Source: Bog-473 sp963834405
Lineage (GTDB): Bacteria > Actinomycetota > Acidimicrobiia > Acidimicrobiales > RAAP-2
Direction: 5' to 3'
Length of the DNA stretch: 64,000 nucleotides
NCBI GenBank assembly: GCA_963834405.1
Contig: CAWIBX010000001.1
Span: 314,954-378,953 of the forward strand
Part shown: one piece after another, positions 35,009-43,857 of the stretch
How the letters are laid out: each line of letters opens with the position of its first letter
Position numbering within the stretch: the first letter of the stretch is position 1
Program-made: the position numbers and the translations under genes
Notes under the pieces: model-generated
Seen by the model: only the letters and a program-made list of their open reading frames with translations
The model's database searches: none
What the model was told of the DNA's origin: nothing

Positions 35009-36321
35009 CCCCGCTGCGCACGACCACGTGAACGACGTCTCGGCGTGGCCGGGCGCCCGTGTGAGCGGGGACGGCCGCGTGCGGGCCTCGTCGGCTCGGA
35101 GTCAGCCTGACGGCGCGCCCTGCCTGGCCCGGTGGACCGAGAGGCGCCGCCGCCGGCGCGGGACAGGGCGGGAACGTCCGGCGCAGAGATGCCGTCGGCG
35201 ATCCCCAGCTCCCGCGTGAGAAGCCGCGCACCGTGCAGATGCTCAGTGCCGACCAGGGAGACGACGTGGCCGTCGGCTCCGGCCCGGCCGGTGCGGCCCG
35301 AGCGATGCACGTAATCGGTGGCGTCCGCCGGCGGGTCGAAGTGGACCACCAGGGGCACCGCGTCGACGTGGATCCCCCGTGCCGCGACGTCAGTCGCCAC
35401 GAGCACGTCGAGCCGGCCGGCCCGGAAGGCGGCCAGCGCACGCTCGCGCTGGATCTGGCTGCGGTTGCCGTGGATGACGGCCGACCTGAGGCCGGACCGG
35501 CCGAGGCGGTCCGAGAGCCGATCCGCGCCGCGCTTGGTCCGGCAGAACACCAACGCGGGCCCGCGGGTCTGCGCCACTTCAGCGGTGACCGCGACCCGAT
35601 CGACGGGCTCGACCCGCCAGAAGTGGTGGCGCACCTCTCCCTGATCGGCGTCGGTGGGCTCCACCTCGTGGAAGACGGGATCGCGCTGGTAGTCACGGAC
35701 CAGCTTGTCGACGGGCCCGTCCAGCGTGGCCGAGAAGAGCAGGGTCTGGCGCGACACGCTGGTGCGGTCCAGGAGACGGCGGACGACGGGCAAGAAGCCC
35801 ATGTCCGCCATGCGGTCGGCCTCGTCGACGACCACGATGTCCACCTGGGACAGGTTGGCCGAACCCTGCTCGACCAGGTCGGTGAGCCGTCCCGGGCAGG
35901 CGATGAGGATGTCGGTGCCGTTTCGCAACGCCGCGCGCTGCTTGCCATACCCGACGCCGCCATAGATCGACGCAACGCGAGCACCGATGGTGGCGGCCAG
36001 GGGCTTGACGACCTCCTCAATCTGGGCGGCCAGCTCCCGGGTGGGGACCAGGACGAGCGCGGACGGGTGGCGCCGTCCGCGGCGCGCCCCGGGCCGGCCT
36101 GAGAGCCGGCAAAGGATCGCCAACCCGAAGGCCAAGGTCTTGCCGGACCCGGTCGGGGCCATGCCACAGACATCACGTCCGGCGAGCGCGTCGGGCAGGG
36201 TGGCGGCCTGGATGGCGAACGGGCGGTCGATGCCCGACTGCTCCAGGGCACGAACGAGCTCCCGGCGCACGCCGAGGTCCGAGAAACGGACGGGCGCGAG
36301 GGCAGGGGCAGAGGTAGGCAC
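34996..36321 (-). CDS. DEAD-box RNA helicase
   Basis: 441 residues from GTG 36321, which follows GGAGTCTT; a longer in-frame start at 36447 has no ribosome site. Motifs in order: Q motif (FAIQAATLPDAL), I APTGSGKT, Ia PTRELAAQ, GG, Ib CPGRL, II VVDEADRM, III SATLDG, then VFCRTK, V VATDVAARGIHV and VI HRSGRTGRAG. The C-terminus is a ~60-residue Arg/Gly/Pro-rich tail (RARRQADSEPTRPARGRPRS) suited to RNA binding. This is the RhlE/CshA-like family that remodels RNA in cold or stress. The leader from 36322 is long, as in cold-regulated helicases. The cold-shock gene lies 1.2 kb away. Confidence 0.92.
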   Translation of the reverse strand: MPTSAPALAPVRFSDLGVRRELVRALEQSGIDRPFAIQAATLPDALAGRDVCGMAPTGSGKTLAFGLAILCRLSGRPGARRGRRHPSALVLVPTRELAAQIEEVVKPLAATIGARVASIYGGVGYGKQRAALRNGTDILIACPGRLTDLVEQGSANLSQVDIVVVDEADRMADMGFLPVVRRLLDRTSVSRQTLLFSATLDGPVDKLVRDYQRDPVFHEVEPTDADQGEVRHHFWRVEPVDRVAVTAEVAQTRGPALVFCRTKRGADRLSDRLGRSGLRSAVIHGNRSQIQRERALAAFRAGRLDVLVATDVAARGIHVDAVPLVVHFDPPADATDYVHRSGRTGRAGADGHVVSLVGTEHLHGARLLTRELGIADGISAPDVPALSRAGGGASRSTGPGRARRQADSEPTRPARGRPRSHGRPATPRRRSRGRAQRGQIR

Positions 36322-36826
36322 AAGACTCCAATCGGTCCTAAACGAAGAAGGCCGACTGCTGACTCGATAAGAAGTCTCGTGGGCCTGGCCGGCACCAACT
36401 GCCGACCCCCGCGTCACACGAACGTGCGCGGTATCGGAACGCAGCATAGTTGACGCATCCGACGGCCTACGCGCGGCATGGCCGACGGCGGCCGCGCGGT
36501 TCGGCTCCGATCAAACGTCGGTGAATCGCCAATGACACAGATGATGCGCGCGCACCTGATTTGAGCGACCCGAATGCGGGGAACGATCGGTGTAGCACAC
36601 GCGATCGGCGCGACCCGTCGCTATTCGCGGCTGAAGATGGTATGATGTTTGTTGTCGTCAGCCTTTTGCTGACGTGGCCTGGTCGAGAACTCTTGAGTTG
36701 GCCCGAATTGAACGGAGCCAGACATCTCCCAGCGCCTACACCAAGCCCTTAGGGCTGCTATCCCCGCGTTGCCGTCCAACCATGGAGTCGGACGGCCGTT
36801 CGATCACGGACGAGGGCGAGGAATCA
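36322..36826. other. Long divergent intergenic region with promoter-like and hairpin elements
   Basis: About 505 bases between the helicase (minus) and the 36827 gene (plus). It contains the TATGAT hexamer at 36641-36646 and the CGTCAGC hairpin at 36656-36674. No protein-coding frame here has a credible ribosome site. It probably holds the helicase 5' leader and the promoter of the 36827-37509 pair. Confidence 0.5.
36641..36674 (+). promoter_or_regulatory. -10-like hexamer followed by a hairpin
   Basis: TATGAT (36641-36646) is a good extended -10 candidate in a GC-rich background. Ten bases later CGTCAGC (36656-36662) and GCTGACG (36668-36674) form a perfect 7-bp stem with a CTTTT loop, at the expected RNA 5' end. 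It could stabilise or attenuate the transcript for the genes at 36827-37509. Confidence 0.35.
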
Positions 36827-37198
36827 GTGCCTAGGCATACCCACGCCAAGCAGTCGCCTCGTCGCGCCGCCTCCGCCCCTGAACGAGCTACGGGAACGAG
36901 GCGACGCAACGGGAACAACCATTCGGACGCGGAGGCCCTGGCCCTGCGTGAGTCGGGGAAGTCCTATTCGGCGATCGCTCGCACCCTTGGGCTCGAGCGT
37001 GCGACAGAGGCGCACCGAAGCTACGTCCGCGCTCTCGGCACCCACGAGGGCGACGATCTCCGTCAATTGGTCAAGAACGAGGAAGCACGACTCGACGACC
37101 TCGAGCGGCGAATCCGCAAACGGGACGCCGCGGACGTCACAAAGCTCGAACGGCGGCTCCAGGGCGTGCAGAAACTCAGGGAGGCCGTCAGGACATGA
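36827..37198 (+). CDS. Hypothetical HTH-like / coiled-coil protein
   Basis: 123 residues from GTG 36827, preceded by GAGG with a five-base gap; ATG 36782 is in frame but lacks such a site. After a basic N-terminus (PRHTHAKQSPRRAASAPERA), residues ~43-65 (ALALRESGKSYSAIARTLGL) look like a helix-turn-helix of Sin recombinase/resolvase-like type. A charged coiled coil (LVKNEEARLDDLERRIRKRD) follows to the end. It could bind nucleic acid. The family seems common in Actinobacteria, but no function is known to me. It overlaps the next gene (ATGA). Confidence 0.7.
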   Translation: MPRHTHAKQSPRRAASAPERATGTRRRNGNNHSDAEALALRESGKSYSAIARTLGLERATEAHRSYVRALGTHEGDDLRQLVKNEEARLDDLERRIRKRDAADVTKLERRLQGVQKLREAVRT

Positions 37199-37509
37199 CC
37201 ACGGCGATCGAGTCACCTTGTGCCCTGTGCGGCCTGACGGCGACGGCGCTGTTGGAACCGCCCCGCCGGACACTCAACCGGGGACTCGATCCCGATGACG
37301 ATTCGTACTCCATCACGGTGATGTTGCCCGATGTCGCGCTGTGCGACCGGCACGCACGGGACGTCCGTGAGGGCGACTTGCGTCTCGGATGGTGCGACGA
37401 CCCCGAGTGCCGCATGTACGGCGAGGCCGGCGAGGCCTCAGCCTGTGGCGCGCCCTACGAACAACTCGCCTCGGGCAGCCGGTCCAAGTCCGCCCCAAAG
37501 CGCCACTGA
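37195..37509 (+). CDS. Cys-rich small protein
   Basis: 104 residues, ATG overlapping the stop of the previous gene. Cys residues are spaced as C-x2-C (CALCGL, about 9-12), a lone Cys near residue 50 (CDRHARD) and CDDPECRMYG (about 67-72), then AC. This could make one or two zinc sites (CPxCG / His-Cys mixed). Residues between are beta-like (DPDDDSYSITVMLPDVALC). No family name is offered. Translational coupling with the HTH-like gene suggests the two act together, for example as a nucleic-acid-binding pair. Confidence 0.65.
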   Translation: MTTAIESPCALCGLTATALLEPPRRTLNRGLDPDDDSYSITVMLPDVALCDRHARDVREGDLRLGWCDDPECRMYGEAGEASACGAPYEQLASGSRSKSAPKRH

Positions 37510-37539
37510 TCTTTAACCCAAAAAAAGAGAGATAGAAAA

Positions 37540-37743
37540 ATGGAAACTGGAACTGTGAAGTTCTTCAACAACGACCGAGGCTTCGGCTTCATCACGCCCT
37601 CCACCGGGGAGAAGGACGTCTTCGTCCACTTCTCCAACATCACGGGGGACGGGCACAAGAGCCTCGAGGACGGCCAGAAGGTCGAGTTCGACGTGGCCCA
37701 GGGCCCCAAGGGGCCAGAAGCGCAGAACGTCCGTCCGGTCTGA
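37540..37743 (+). CDS. Cold-shock protein, CspA family
   Basis: 67 residues, one CSD OB-fold. RNP1 is DRGFGFITP (about 12-20) and RNP2 is DVFVHFSNI (about 27-35); Trp is replaced by Phe in KFFNNDRG. It binds single-stranded RNA/DNA and melts RNA structure at low temperature or in stress. The 5' region is A-rich (AAAAAAAGAGAGATAGAAAA), unusual in this genome. That favours an unstructured leader and high translation. It is followed by a 7-bp hairpin (37764-37783). Confidence 0.95.
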   Translation: METGTVKFFNNDRGFGFITPSTGEKDVFVHFSNITGDGHKSLEDGQKVEFDVAQGPKGPEAQNVRPV

Positions 37744-37763
37744 GTCACATCCGGCAACACGAC

Positions 37764-37783
37764 GCGACCGCACAGCCGGTCGC
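37764..37783 (+). terminator. Hairpin after cold-shock gene
   Basis: GCGACCG / CGGTCGC with a six-base loop, starting 21 bases after the stop codon of the cold-shock gene. There is no U-run, so it is a terminator-like or mRNA-stabilising stem. Confidence 0.45.
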
Positions 37784-37857
37784 CGAACAAATATCGACTT
37801 TGGGGACCCGCGGCCACTCCGGCTGGTGCTCCTCATCACAATTGGAGAAGGGAAGCC

Positions 37858-38874
37858 GTGCGGACGACCCTCGTGCCATTAGCGGGTCCTCGTGAATTCA
37901 CTCATCTGACCCGGGATGTCCGCGCCGCCGGACTCTTCGAGCGCAGAATCGGCTACTACTGGATAAAGGTGGTCCTCACGGTCGCCGCCTTCGGCGCCGG
38001 CTGGGCGGCATTCTTCCTTGTCGGTGACTCGTGGGCCACGCTGCTGATCGCGGTCTTCCTCGGGGTCGTCGCCACCCAGCTCGGCTTCATCGGTCACGAC
38101 GCCGGTCATCGCCAGATCTTCGAGTCCCGGCGGGCCAACCGCCTGCTCGGGCTGGGGATCGGGAACGCCTTGATCGGAATGAGCTACGGCTGGTGGGTGC
38201 CCAAGCACAACGCGCATCACGCCCACCCCAACGAGCCCGGGCGCGACCCCGACATCGGGGTCGGTCTGCCGAGTGCGCCAGCGGCATCCGACCAACCCGT
38301 AGGGCCGCGCCGGGGCCTCGCCGGATGGCTCGACCGCTGGCAGGCCGAGCTCTTCTTCCCGCTGATGCTGCTCCGTAGCACGGGCCTCTACGTCTCGGGC
38401 TTCCAAGACCTCCTCCGTCGCCGGGATCGACCCCGACTCACCGAGGGCCTGCTCCTCGTGCTGCACGCCGCGTTCTACCTGACGGCCGTGCTGTGGGTGC
38501 TCTCGCCGACCAAGGCGATTGCGTTCATCGCGCTGCACCAGGCCGCCTTCTCGCTCTATCTCGGTTGCAGCTTCGCCCCCAACCACAAGGGTATGCCGCT
38601 CGTCGAGGACGGCTCCGAAATGAGCTTCGCCCGGCGCCAGGTCGTCACGGCGCGCAACCTCTCGGGAGGCCGGTGGGTCAACTTCGTCTTCGGCGGCTTG
38701 AACTATCAGATCGAGCACCACCTCTTCCCGTCGATGCCCCGACCGAATCTGGCGCGCGCCCAGGCGATGGTGCGGACCTTTTGCCGCGAGAACGATCTCG
38801 GGTACGCCGAGGCAAGCCCCATCGCCTCGTATGTGCAGGCCCTGCGCGCCCTGCGCTCCCCCCGCTTCGTCTGA
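37858..38874 (+). CDS. Membrane fatty-acid desaturase
   Basis: 338 residues from GTG 37858 with GGAGAAGG upstream. The three His boxes of acyl-lipid/acyl-CoA desaturases are present: HDAGH (about 81), HNAHHAHPN (about 119-127) and QIEHHLFPSMPR (about 284-295). Four membrane helices lie between (for example IKVVLTVAAFGAGWAAFFLV and AFYLTAVLWVLSP). It introduces a double bond using O2 and an electron donor, a membrane-fluidity response. It is adjacent to the cold-shock gene, which supports a cold-adaptation block. Confidence 0.92.
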   Translation: MRTTLVPLAGPREFTHLTRDVRAAGLFERRIGYYWIKVVLTVAAFGAGWAAFFLVGDSWATLLIAVFLGVVATQLGFIGHDAGHRQIFESRRANRLLGLGIGNALIGMSYGWWVPKHNAHHAHPNEPGRDPDIGVGLPSAPAASDQPVGPRRGLAGWLDRWQAELFFPLMLLRSTGLYVSGFQDLLRRRDRPRLTEGLLLVLHAAFYLTAVLWVLSPTKAIAFIALHQAAFSLYLGCSFAPNHKGMPLVEDGSEMSFARRQVVTARNLSGGRWVNFVFGGLNYQIEHHLFPSMPRPNLARAQAMVRTFCRENDLGYAEASPIASYVQALRALRSPRFV

Positions 38875-38891
38875 CGTCTCGGGCCGGCGCC

Positions 38892-40384
38892 CTAACCCAG
38901 CCGGGCCAACACGTTGCGGGTGATCTGCTCTATCTGCGGGTCTCGCGCCGCCAGCCCGTGCGCCCAGTCGGTCGACCCCGAGGTCACGACGGTGGCGCCC
39001 GCCGGGTTCGTGTAGGCCCCGAGCACGGCGTGGCCGTGGCGGATCCGTTCCATGGCCGCGGGGTCGCGGGTCCCGAAGACGCGGGCGGCGATGTACTCCA
39101 GTTCGCTCGGCTCGTCCGGCTTGGGCGGGCGCGGCGCCGTCTCGCGCGTGAAGTGCTGCGTCGGGCAGGTGCCGAGGATCTCGAAGGTCGACGGCGTGCC
39201 GTCCTCGCCCGTGGGGTAGGGCAGCCCGTCGCGGTAGGTGAACACGCACCCGTCGCACTCGTAGCCGACGACCGTCGCCCCGGCCCCGAGGACGTCGCCG
39301 TAGCCGAGCCCGGTGCCGTCGAAGATCCAATGGCCGGGCCGGTGCACCGTGTAGCCCCCGAGGCCGGCGGTCACGTTGCGCCCGATGCGGTGGTACCCGC
39401 CGCGGGTGAACGAGACGCCGGTCATGTGGTTCTCCGGGCGGGCGACGAGCACGTCGGACCAGAATGTCGTCACCTCAGCCTCGCGGTCGGTCCCGAATAG
39501 CGGGTCGTCCTTGAAGAAGCCCTTGTACCCGACCATCACGTCGTGGTCATCGCCCTCGAGGCGCACCTGCCACAACGACGTGTTGCCCGAGAAGAACGCC
39601 GCATTGCCACCGCCCGCGATGAAGGCCTCGACCGTGTCGCGCATCCCGCGGGACCAGTACTCGTCGTGCCCGACGGAGAGGTACAGGCCGGCGCCGTCGA
39701 GCACCTCGGGGTGCTGCTCGAGGTCGGCGTTCGTGCACACCCCGATCTCGAACCCTTCGCGCTCGGCCCACTGAATGAACGGCAGCTCCCAGTCGGGCCA
39801 CCCCGCGGAGCCCGCGTAGCCCGACAGGTGGTTGAGCTGGATGTACCCGACGTGCGCGGCGTTCTGCGGATCGGGCGCCCCGGTGCCGGTCACCCGGCGC
39901 CCCTTCCCCGGCGGCTTGAAGAGGTAGCCCGCCGCCATCGTCGCTGCAGGGCGACGTGGGTGCCTCCGGTGTAGAGGTTCGGGCCGCCGAAGTCGTTGTA
40001 GGCGTGCCAGGTGTTGGTCGCCAGCGCCACCACGACCCGCGTGCCGGGCGCAGGACGCACCACGAAGAAGGCGTAGTCGCGCCGGATCTTCTCGCCGACG
40101 TCTATCTCCATGACGACCTCGTAGTAACCGGACCGCCGAGTCGACTCGACGTCCAGCGAGAGCGCGGCCGGCCATCCGCAGCCACGGGAGGACGCGTCCT
40201 TCGGCGTCTCGTGCTCGTCGACCGTGACCGAGTCGGACCGGAACACCACCTCCCGCCGCCCGCCGACCCGTGCCACTTCCACCCGCACGGGCCGTCCTGC
40301 TGACGACGACATGTGCAGACCCACCTGGTCGCCCGCTCGGACCGACTGCGGCCAGCAGTATCCCGTGACCAGCTCGCGCGCCAT
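38892..40384 (-). pseudogene. N,N-dimethylformamidase large-subunit-like protein, frameshifted
   Basis: From ATG 40384 the frame gives MARELVTGYCWPQSVRAGDQ, a beta-sandwich, then ALATNTWHAYNDFGGPNLYT and GGTHVALQR. There, near 39941, a base appears missing. The other minus-strand frame carries on MAAGYLFKPPGKGRRVTG, WAEREGFEIGVCTNADLEQH, YLSVGHDEYWS and NVARLG-like sequence to the stop at 38892. The 'N.W.AYN..GG.SLY' and 'L.VGHDEYWS' blocks are those of DMFase-like amidohydrolases. With the shift repaired it is about 497 residues. One break only, so sequencing error is possible. Confidence 0.75.
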
Positions 40385-40481
40385 GACCGGACCCTACGAG
40401 ACGCCGCCGTGTCTTGCTCAGCATTGTGGAGTCCGACGGTTTTGGGATCGGTCCGTCGAGCCTCCTCGCCGTTTACTCCGG

Positions 40482-41105
40482 CTACGCGTCCCGAAATGCG
40501 GTCAGGACGAAGTCGACCGTCTGCTCCGCCATGAGAGTTCCCAGTGCTTCCCCGCGCACGACCGAACGCATGAACAACGGTCCGATCAAGAGGTCGTAGA
40601 TGAACGAGAGGTCGGCGTCTGGCCGGAGCTCGCCCCGTTCGACGCCCCGCTCGAGGGCCTGCCGCACCGATGCCTGGCGCAGCTCGACGTAGTCGCCGAG
40701 ATAGGTCTCGGCCAGCTCGGGATCCGCCACAAGATCGGCAACCAGGCCCGCGGTGATTCGACGTGACGCGGGCAGGTCCATCATCCTCACCTGATCGCGT
40801 TGGAATGCGAGCAGGTCGTCACGGAGCGAACCGGTGTCGGGGACGAGAGACAGATGGGTGGACTGCGTGAGGGCGGCGATGACCAGCGCCGGCTTCGACG
40901 ACCACCTCCGGTAGATCGTGGGACGGCCCACGCCCGTCTTGGCCGCCACACCGTCGATCGTCAACCCGGCATAGCCCTTGGTGTTCAGGATCTCGAGCGT
41001 GGCATCGAGGATGGCCTTGTCGTAACCAGGATCGCGGGGTCGTCCGGGCCGTCGGTGCGCCTCGCCTGCGCCGTCGTCAAGTCCCTCGATGTTGGCCTGG
41101 TCCAT
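40482..41105 (-). CDS. TetR family transcriptional regulator
   Basis: 207 residues. TetR_N helix-turn-helix: about residues 27-72, with GYAGLTIDGVAAKTGVGRPTIYRRW as the recognition region; 'GRPTIYRRW.SK..LV' is the TetR/AcrR C-terminal-16 subtype found in Actinobacteria. The rest is the helical ligand domain, including the ITAGLVADLVADPELAETY block of TetR_C_16-type. It is divergent from the ECF sigma gene, with a 7-base palindrome at 41219-41236 between them. It is a candidate regulator of the AACCTGAC-N6-GTCAGG sites at 30537 and 46351, but no evidence links them. Confidence 0.9.
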   Translation of the reverse strand: MDQANIEGLDDGAGEAHRRPGRPRDPGYDKAILDATLEILNTKGYAGLTIDGVAAKTGVGRPTIYRRWSSKPALVIAALTQSTHLSLVPDTGSLRDDLLAFQRDQVRMMDLPASRRITAGLVADLVADPELAETYLGDYVELRQASVRQALERGVERGELRPDADLSFIYDLLIGPLFMRSVVRGEALGTLMAEQTVDFVLTAFRDA

Positions 41106-41218
41106 CGTTCCTGTCTCTCGTCCTTTGCCGGTGTCCGGAGCGTTCTTGGGCCGTTCCGAAGCGAAGGAGAATTAGTTTACAGACCCTTGCGTAATATAGG
41201 ACGGTCATTTATAGTTCA

Positions 41219-41236
41219 CTGAGTAACGATACTCAG
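41219..41236. promoter_or_regulatory. Palindrome at the sigma-factor start
   Basis: CTGAGTA, four bases, then TACTCAG: perfect 7-base arms, ending seven bases before the ATG of the sigma-factor gene. It could be an operator for the TetR neighbour or an mRNA hairpin hiding the ribosome site; no Shine-Dalgarno is visible for the sigma gene. Confidence 0.5.
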
Positions 41237-41243
41237 CGTCTGA

Positions 41244-41924
41244 ATGAAGAGCCGCCATGCCACGCCCCCTCAACCTCGCACTGTGGCCCGCTGGCAACTC
41301 GAAGATTGGCCATCCGATGAGGCCCTTCTGTCGGGGCTTGCGGGCGGAGTCTGGGGGGCTGGACGGGCACTCGTCCGGCGGCACCAACACCGCGTCTACG
41401 GCCTGGCCCTCAGCATCGTGAGGGATCCGAACCGGGCGGAGGAGATCGCGCACGAGACATTCATACGGGCGTGGCGCGACGCCGGCGCTCACAAGCCCGA
41501 GCGAGCCTCCGAGTCCACGTGGTTGCTCACGATCACCCGGGACCTGGCGCACGCATCCCACAGACGGAGACGCGCCCGGCCGGCCGACGACGCGGCCACC
41601 CTGATCTCCGCGGGCGAACGAGCCGAGGGTTCTCGGACGATCGTGTTCGCCGACTATGAGGCCTTCCGGGCGAGGACTGCGGTGTCCCATCTTCCTGTCG
41701 AGCAGCGACGGGCGCTGGTCCTCGCCGCCATCTATGGCTATACGGCCCGAGAAATCAGCGAGGCCGAGGCGATTCCGTTGGATACGGCCAGGGCTCGTCT
41801 TCGCTCCGGTATCGCGATGGCACGATCGCATCTTGGTCGTGCGGTGACCGTGACTGGGAACAGGGGCAACTCCTTCGTCACGTCCCTTCAGCCGTATCCA
41901 GTCATGAACCACACGAACAATTGA
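41244..41924 (+). CDS. ECF-type RNA polymerase sigma factor
   Basis: 226 residues. Region 2: ALVRRHQHRVYGLALSIV and DPNRAEEIAHETFIRAWRDA (about 45-85). Region 4: LPVEQRRALVLAAIYGYTAR with EISEAEAIPLDTARARLRSG (about 150-190). Regions 1.1 and 3 are missing, as in extracytoplasmic-function sigma factors. No anti-sigma gene follows directly (the next gene is acyl-CoA dehydrogenase after 226 bases), so control may be through the palindrome just upstream or a C-terminal extension (about 25 residues) of unknown role. Confidence 0.9.
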   Translation: MKSRHATPPQPRTVARWQLEDWPSDEALLSGLAGGVWGAGRALVRRHQHRVYGLALSIVRDPNRAEEIAHETFIRAWRDAGAHKPERASESTWLLTITRDLAHASHRRRRARPADDAATLISAGERAEGSRTIVFADYEAFRARTAVSHLPVEQRRALVLAAIYGYTAREISEAEAIPLDTARARLRSGIAMARSHLGRAVTVTGNRGNSFVTSLQPYPVMNHTNN

Positions 41925-42150
41925 AGGGAACTCGCTGAGTCGCCACCGATCCGAACACCGAAGAACAGTCGCCTAGTGGTCGAAGCCTTGGCCGGCACCG
42001 GTCGCCCTCACGGCTGGAGTCCCGGCCACCCTCCTCGGATCATCCGCCGCATTCGCAACCGTTGGAATTCCGGTTCCTCCTGGCCGGACGACGCCAGTTG
42101 GTCCGCGGCACCGTAGGTGCACCAAGATCCCGCGGCGAAGGAAAGGTGGC

Positions 42151-43290
42151 ATGGAGCACTCGCAGCGCCGGGCAGACGTCGACGCGTTCCGTGCCGAGCT
42201 GCGGGCCTGGCTGGCTGAGCATCTCGCCCCCGACGTCGCGACCGCGGGCGAGCGCAACCTGGAGGGCGACTCCCTCGATCTCCTGCGGGCCTGGAACCGC
42301 ACCCTGGCCGACGGCGGGTGGGCCGCGCCGGCCTGGCCGGTCGAGTTCGGCGGCCGCGGCGCCGGCGTCGCCGAACAACTCGCCTACCTCGAGGAGATGA
42401 GCCGCGCCCGGGCGCCGGGCCCGATCAACGTGATCGGCGTCTCCAATATCGCCCCGGCCATCATGCAGTTCGGCACCCCCGAACAGCAGCAGCAACACCT
42501 CCAGCCCATGCTCCGGGGTGACGAGATCTGGTCGCAGGGCATGTCGGAGCCCGACGCCGGCTCCGACCTCGCCTCCCTCCGGACGTCAGCGGTCGAGGAC
42601 GGCGACCACTTCGTCGTCAACGGCCAGAAAACGTGGAACTCGCTCGGGCACCACGCCGACTGGTGCCAGCTCTACGTGCGCACGGACCCGACCGTCAAAA
42701 AGCACGCGGGCATCACGTGCTTCCTGGTCGACATGCGCACACCCGGGATCGAGGCGCGGCCGCTCACCACCATGACCGGCGGGCACACCTTCGCCGAGCT
42801 CTTCTTCACTGACGCCCGCATTCCACGCTCCGCCATGCTCGGGCCGCTGCACGGTGGCTGGACCGTGGCGATGACGACGCTGAGCTTCGAGCGCGCCGGC
42901 GTGGCGCGACTCCACCTCTCCTTGGCCCGCCGGCTCGATGACCTTCTGGCCGACCCGCGGGCCGAGCCCGGCCGCAAGGACCCGGTGCTGCGGGACCGGC
43001 TGGCGCGGATCTATGCGTCCATTCGCGCGATGCGCCACCTCACCGAGCGCTCCCTCTCCGACCCGAAAGCGGCCGCGGGGGCAGCCGGCAGCCTGGCCAA
43101 GCTGTCGTGGGCCTCCTGCGACCAGGAGTTGGGGAACCTGGCCGTTGACCTCATCGGGCTCGAGGCCCTCGGCGGCGAGGACCACTGGGCCAAAAACTTC
43201 CTCGCCGTGCGCCAGGCCTCCATCGCTGGCGGCACGACCGAGATCAACAAGAACATCGTGGGCGAGCACGTGCTCGGCCTGCCTCGATGA
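42151..43290 (+). CDS. Acyl-CoA dehydrogenase family protein
   Basis: 379 residues. FAD-contact blocks are clear: GWAAPAWPVEFGGRGAGVAE, WSQGMSEPDAGSDLASLRTS (about 130-149), VNGQKTWNSLGHHADWC, and the C-terminal QASIAGGTTEINKNIVGEHVLGLPR. Catalytic Glu is usual near the C-terminal third; here the sequence 'LGGEDHW' offers a candidate. It oxidises an acyl-CoA to the enoyl form. It is the first gene of the block ending at 45406, separated by 120 bases from the DUF35 gene. Context suggests degradation of a steroid-like or aromatic side chain. Confidence 0.9.
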   Translation: MEHSQRRADVDAFRAELRAWLAEHLAPDVATAGERNLEGDSLDLLRAWNRTLADGGWAAPAWPVEFGGRGAGVAEQLAYLEEMSRARAPGPINVIGVSNIAPAIMQFGTPEQQQQHLQPMLRGDEIWSQGMSEPDAGSDLASLRTSAVEDGDHFVVNGQKTWNSLGHHADWCQLYVRTDPTVKKHAGITCFLVDMRTPGIEARPLTTMTGGHTFAELFFTDARIPRSAMLGPLHGGWTVAMTTLSFERAGVARLHLSLARRLDDLLADPRAEPGRKDPVLRDRLARIYASIRAMRHLTERSLSDPKAAAGAAGSLAKLSWASCDQELGNLAVDLIGLEALGGEDHWAKNFLAVRQASIAGGTTEINKNIVGEHVLGLPR

Positions 43291-43410
43291 ACGCCCTACC
43301 CCTCACGGTTGGGCACCGCGCCACGCCTCCTGCCAGACTCCCCGGCGCCGAGAAGAATCCTCGGCGACGTCCCGGCAGTACACGCCGTCGGCCCCTGAAG
43401 CGAGGAGCGC

Positions 43411-43857
43411 ATGGCCCGAGTCCCGATTGAACAAGGGTTCTTCCGGATCCCCGACGACCCGGCCGAGCCGCCGCGGCTGCTCGGGAGCCGCTGCCCGTCC
43501 TGCGGCGAGGCCTTCTTCCCGCGCCGCCTCGTGTGCGCCCGATGCCTGCACGAGGGCACCGACGACATCGAGCTCTCGACCCGCGGCACCATCCACACTT
43601 GGACCTACTGCCACGTCCCGCTGTTCGGCAAGAAGGACGCCGACGTGGCCGGCTACGGCGTGGCCCAGGTCGACCTGCCCGAGGGGCCACGGGTGCAGTC
43701 CATCCTCTCGGGCGGCCCGGACGACTTCGCCATCGGCATGGACGTGGAGATCGAACTGGAGACGTTGCGCCAGAACAAGGACGGGGATGATGTGGTGATC
43801 TACCGCTTCCGCCCCGCCCACGTCGGCGCGGCGGCCGGCGCCGGTACCACCCCATGA
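43411..43857 (+). CDS. DUF35 OB-fold / zinc-ribbon protein
   Basis: 148 residues. The N-terminal zinc ribbon has CPSCGEAFFPRRLVCARC (C-x2-C...C-x2-C, about 29-46) and is followed by the OB-fold strands TRGTIHTWTYCHVP and YGVAQVDLPEGPRVQSILSG. This is the family that pairs with thiolase-like proteins; it includes the ChsH2 C-terminal domain, which with Ltp2 forms a retro-aldolase in steroid catabolism. The next gene is exactly such a thiolase with an ATGA overlap, so a complex is likely. It stabilises or channels acyl-CoA to its partner. Confidence 0.9.
   Translation: MARVPIEQGFFRIPDDPAEPPRLLGSRCPSCGEAFFPRRLVCARCLHEGTDDIELSTRGTIHTWTYCHVPLFGKKDADVAGYGVAQVDLPEGPRVQSILSGGPDDFAIGMDVEIELETLRQNKDGDDVVIYRFRPAHVGAAAGAGTTP

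Noticed and set aside
37879..39330. A 483-codon minus-strand frame
   Set aside because: Covers the desaturase gene in antisense and part of the dimethylformamidase-like gene in the wrong frame.
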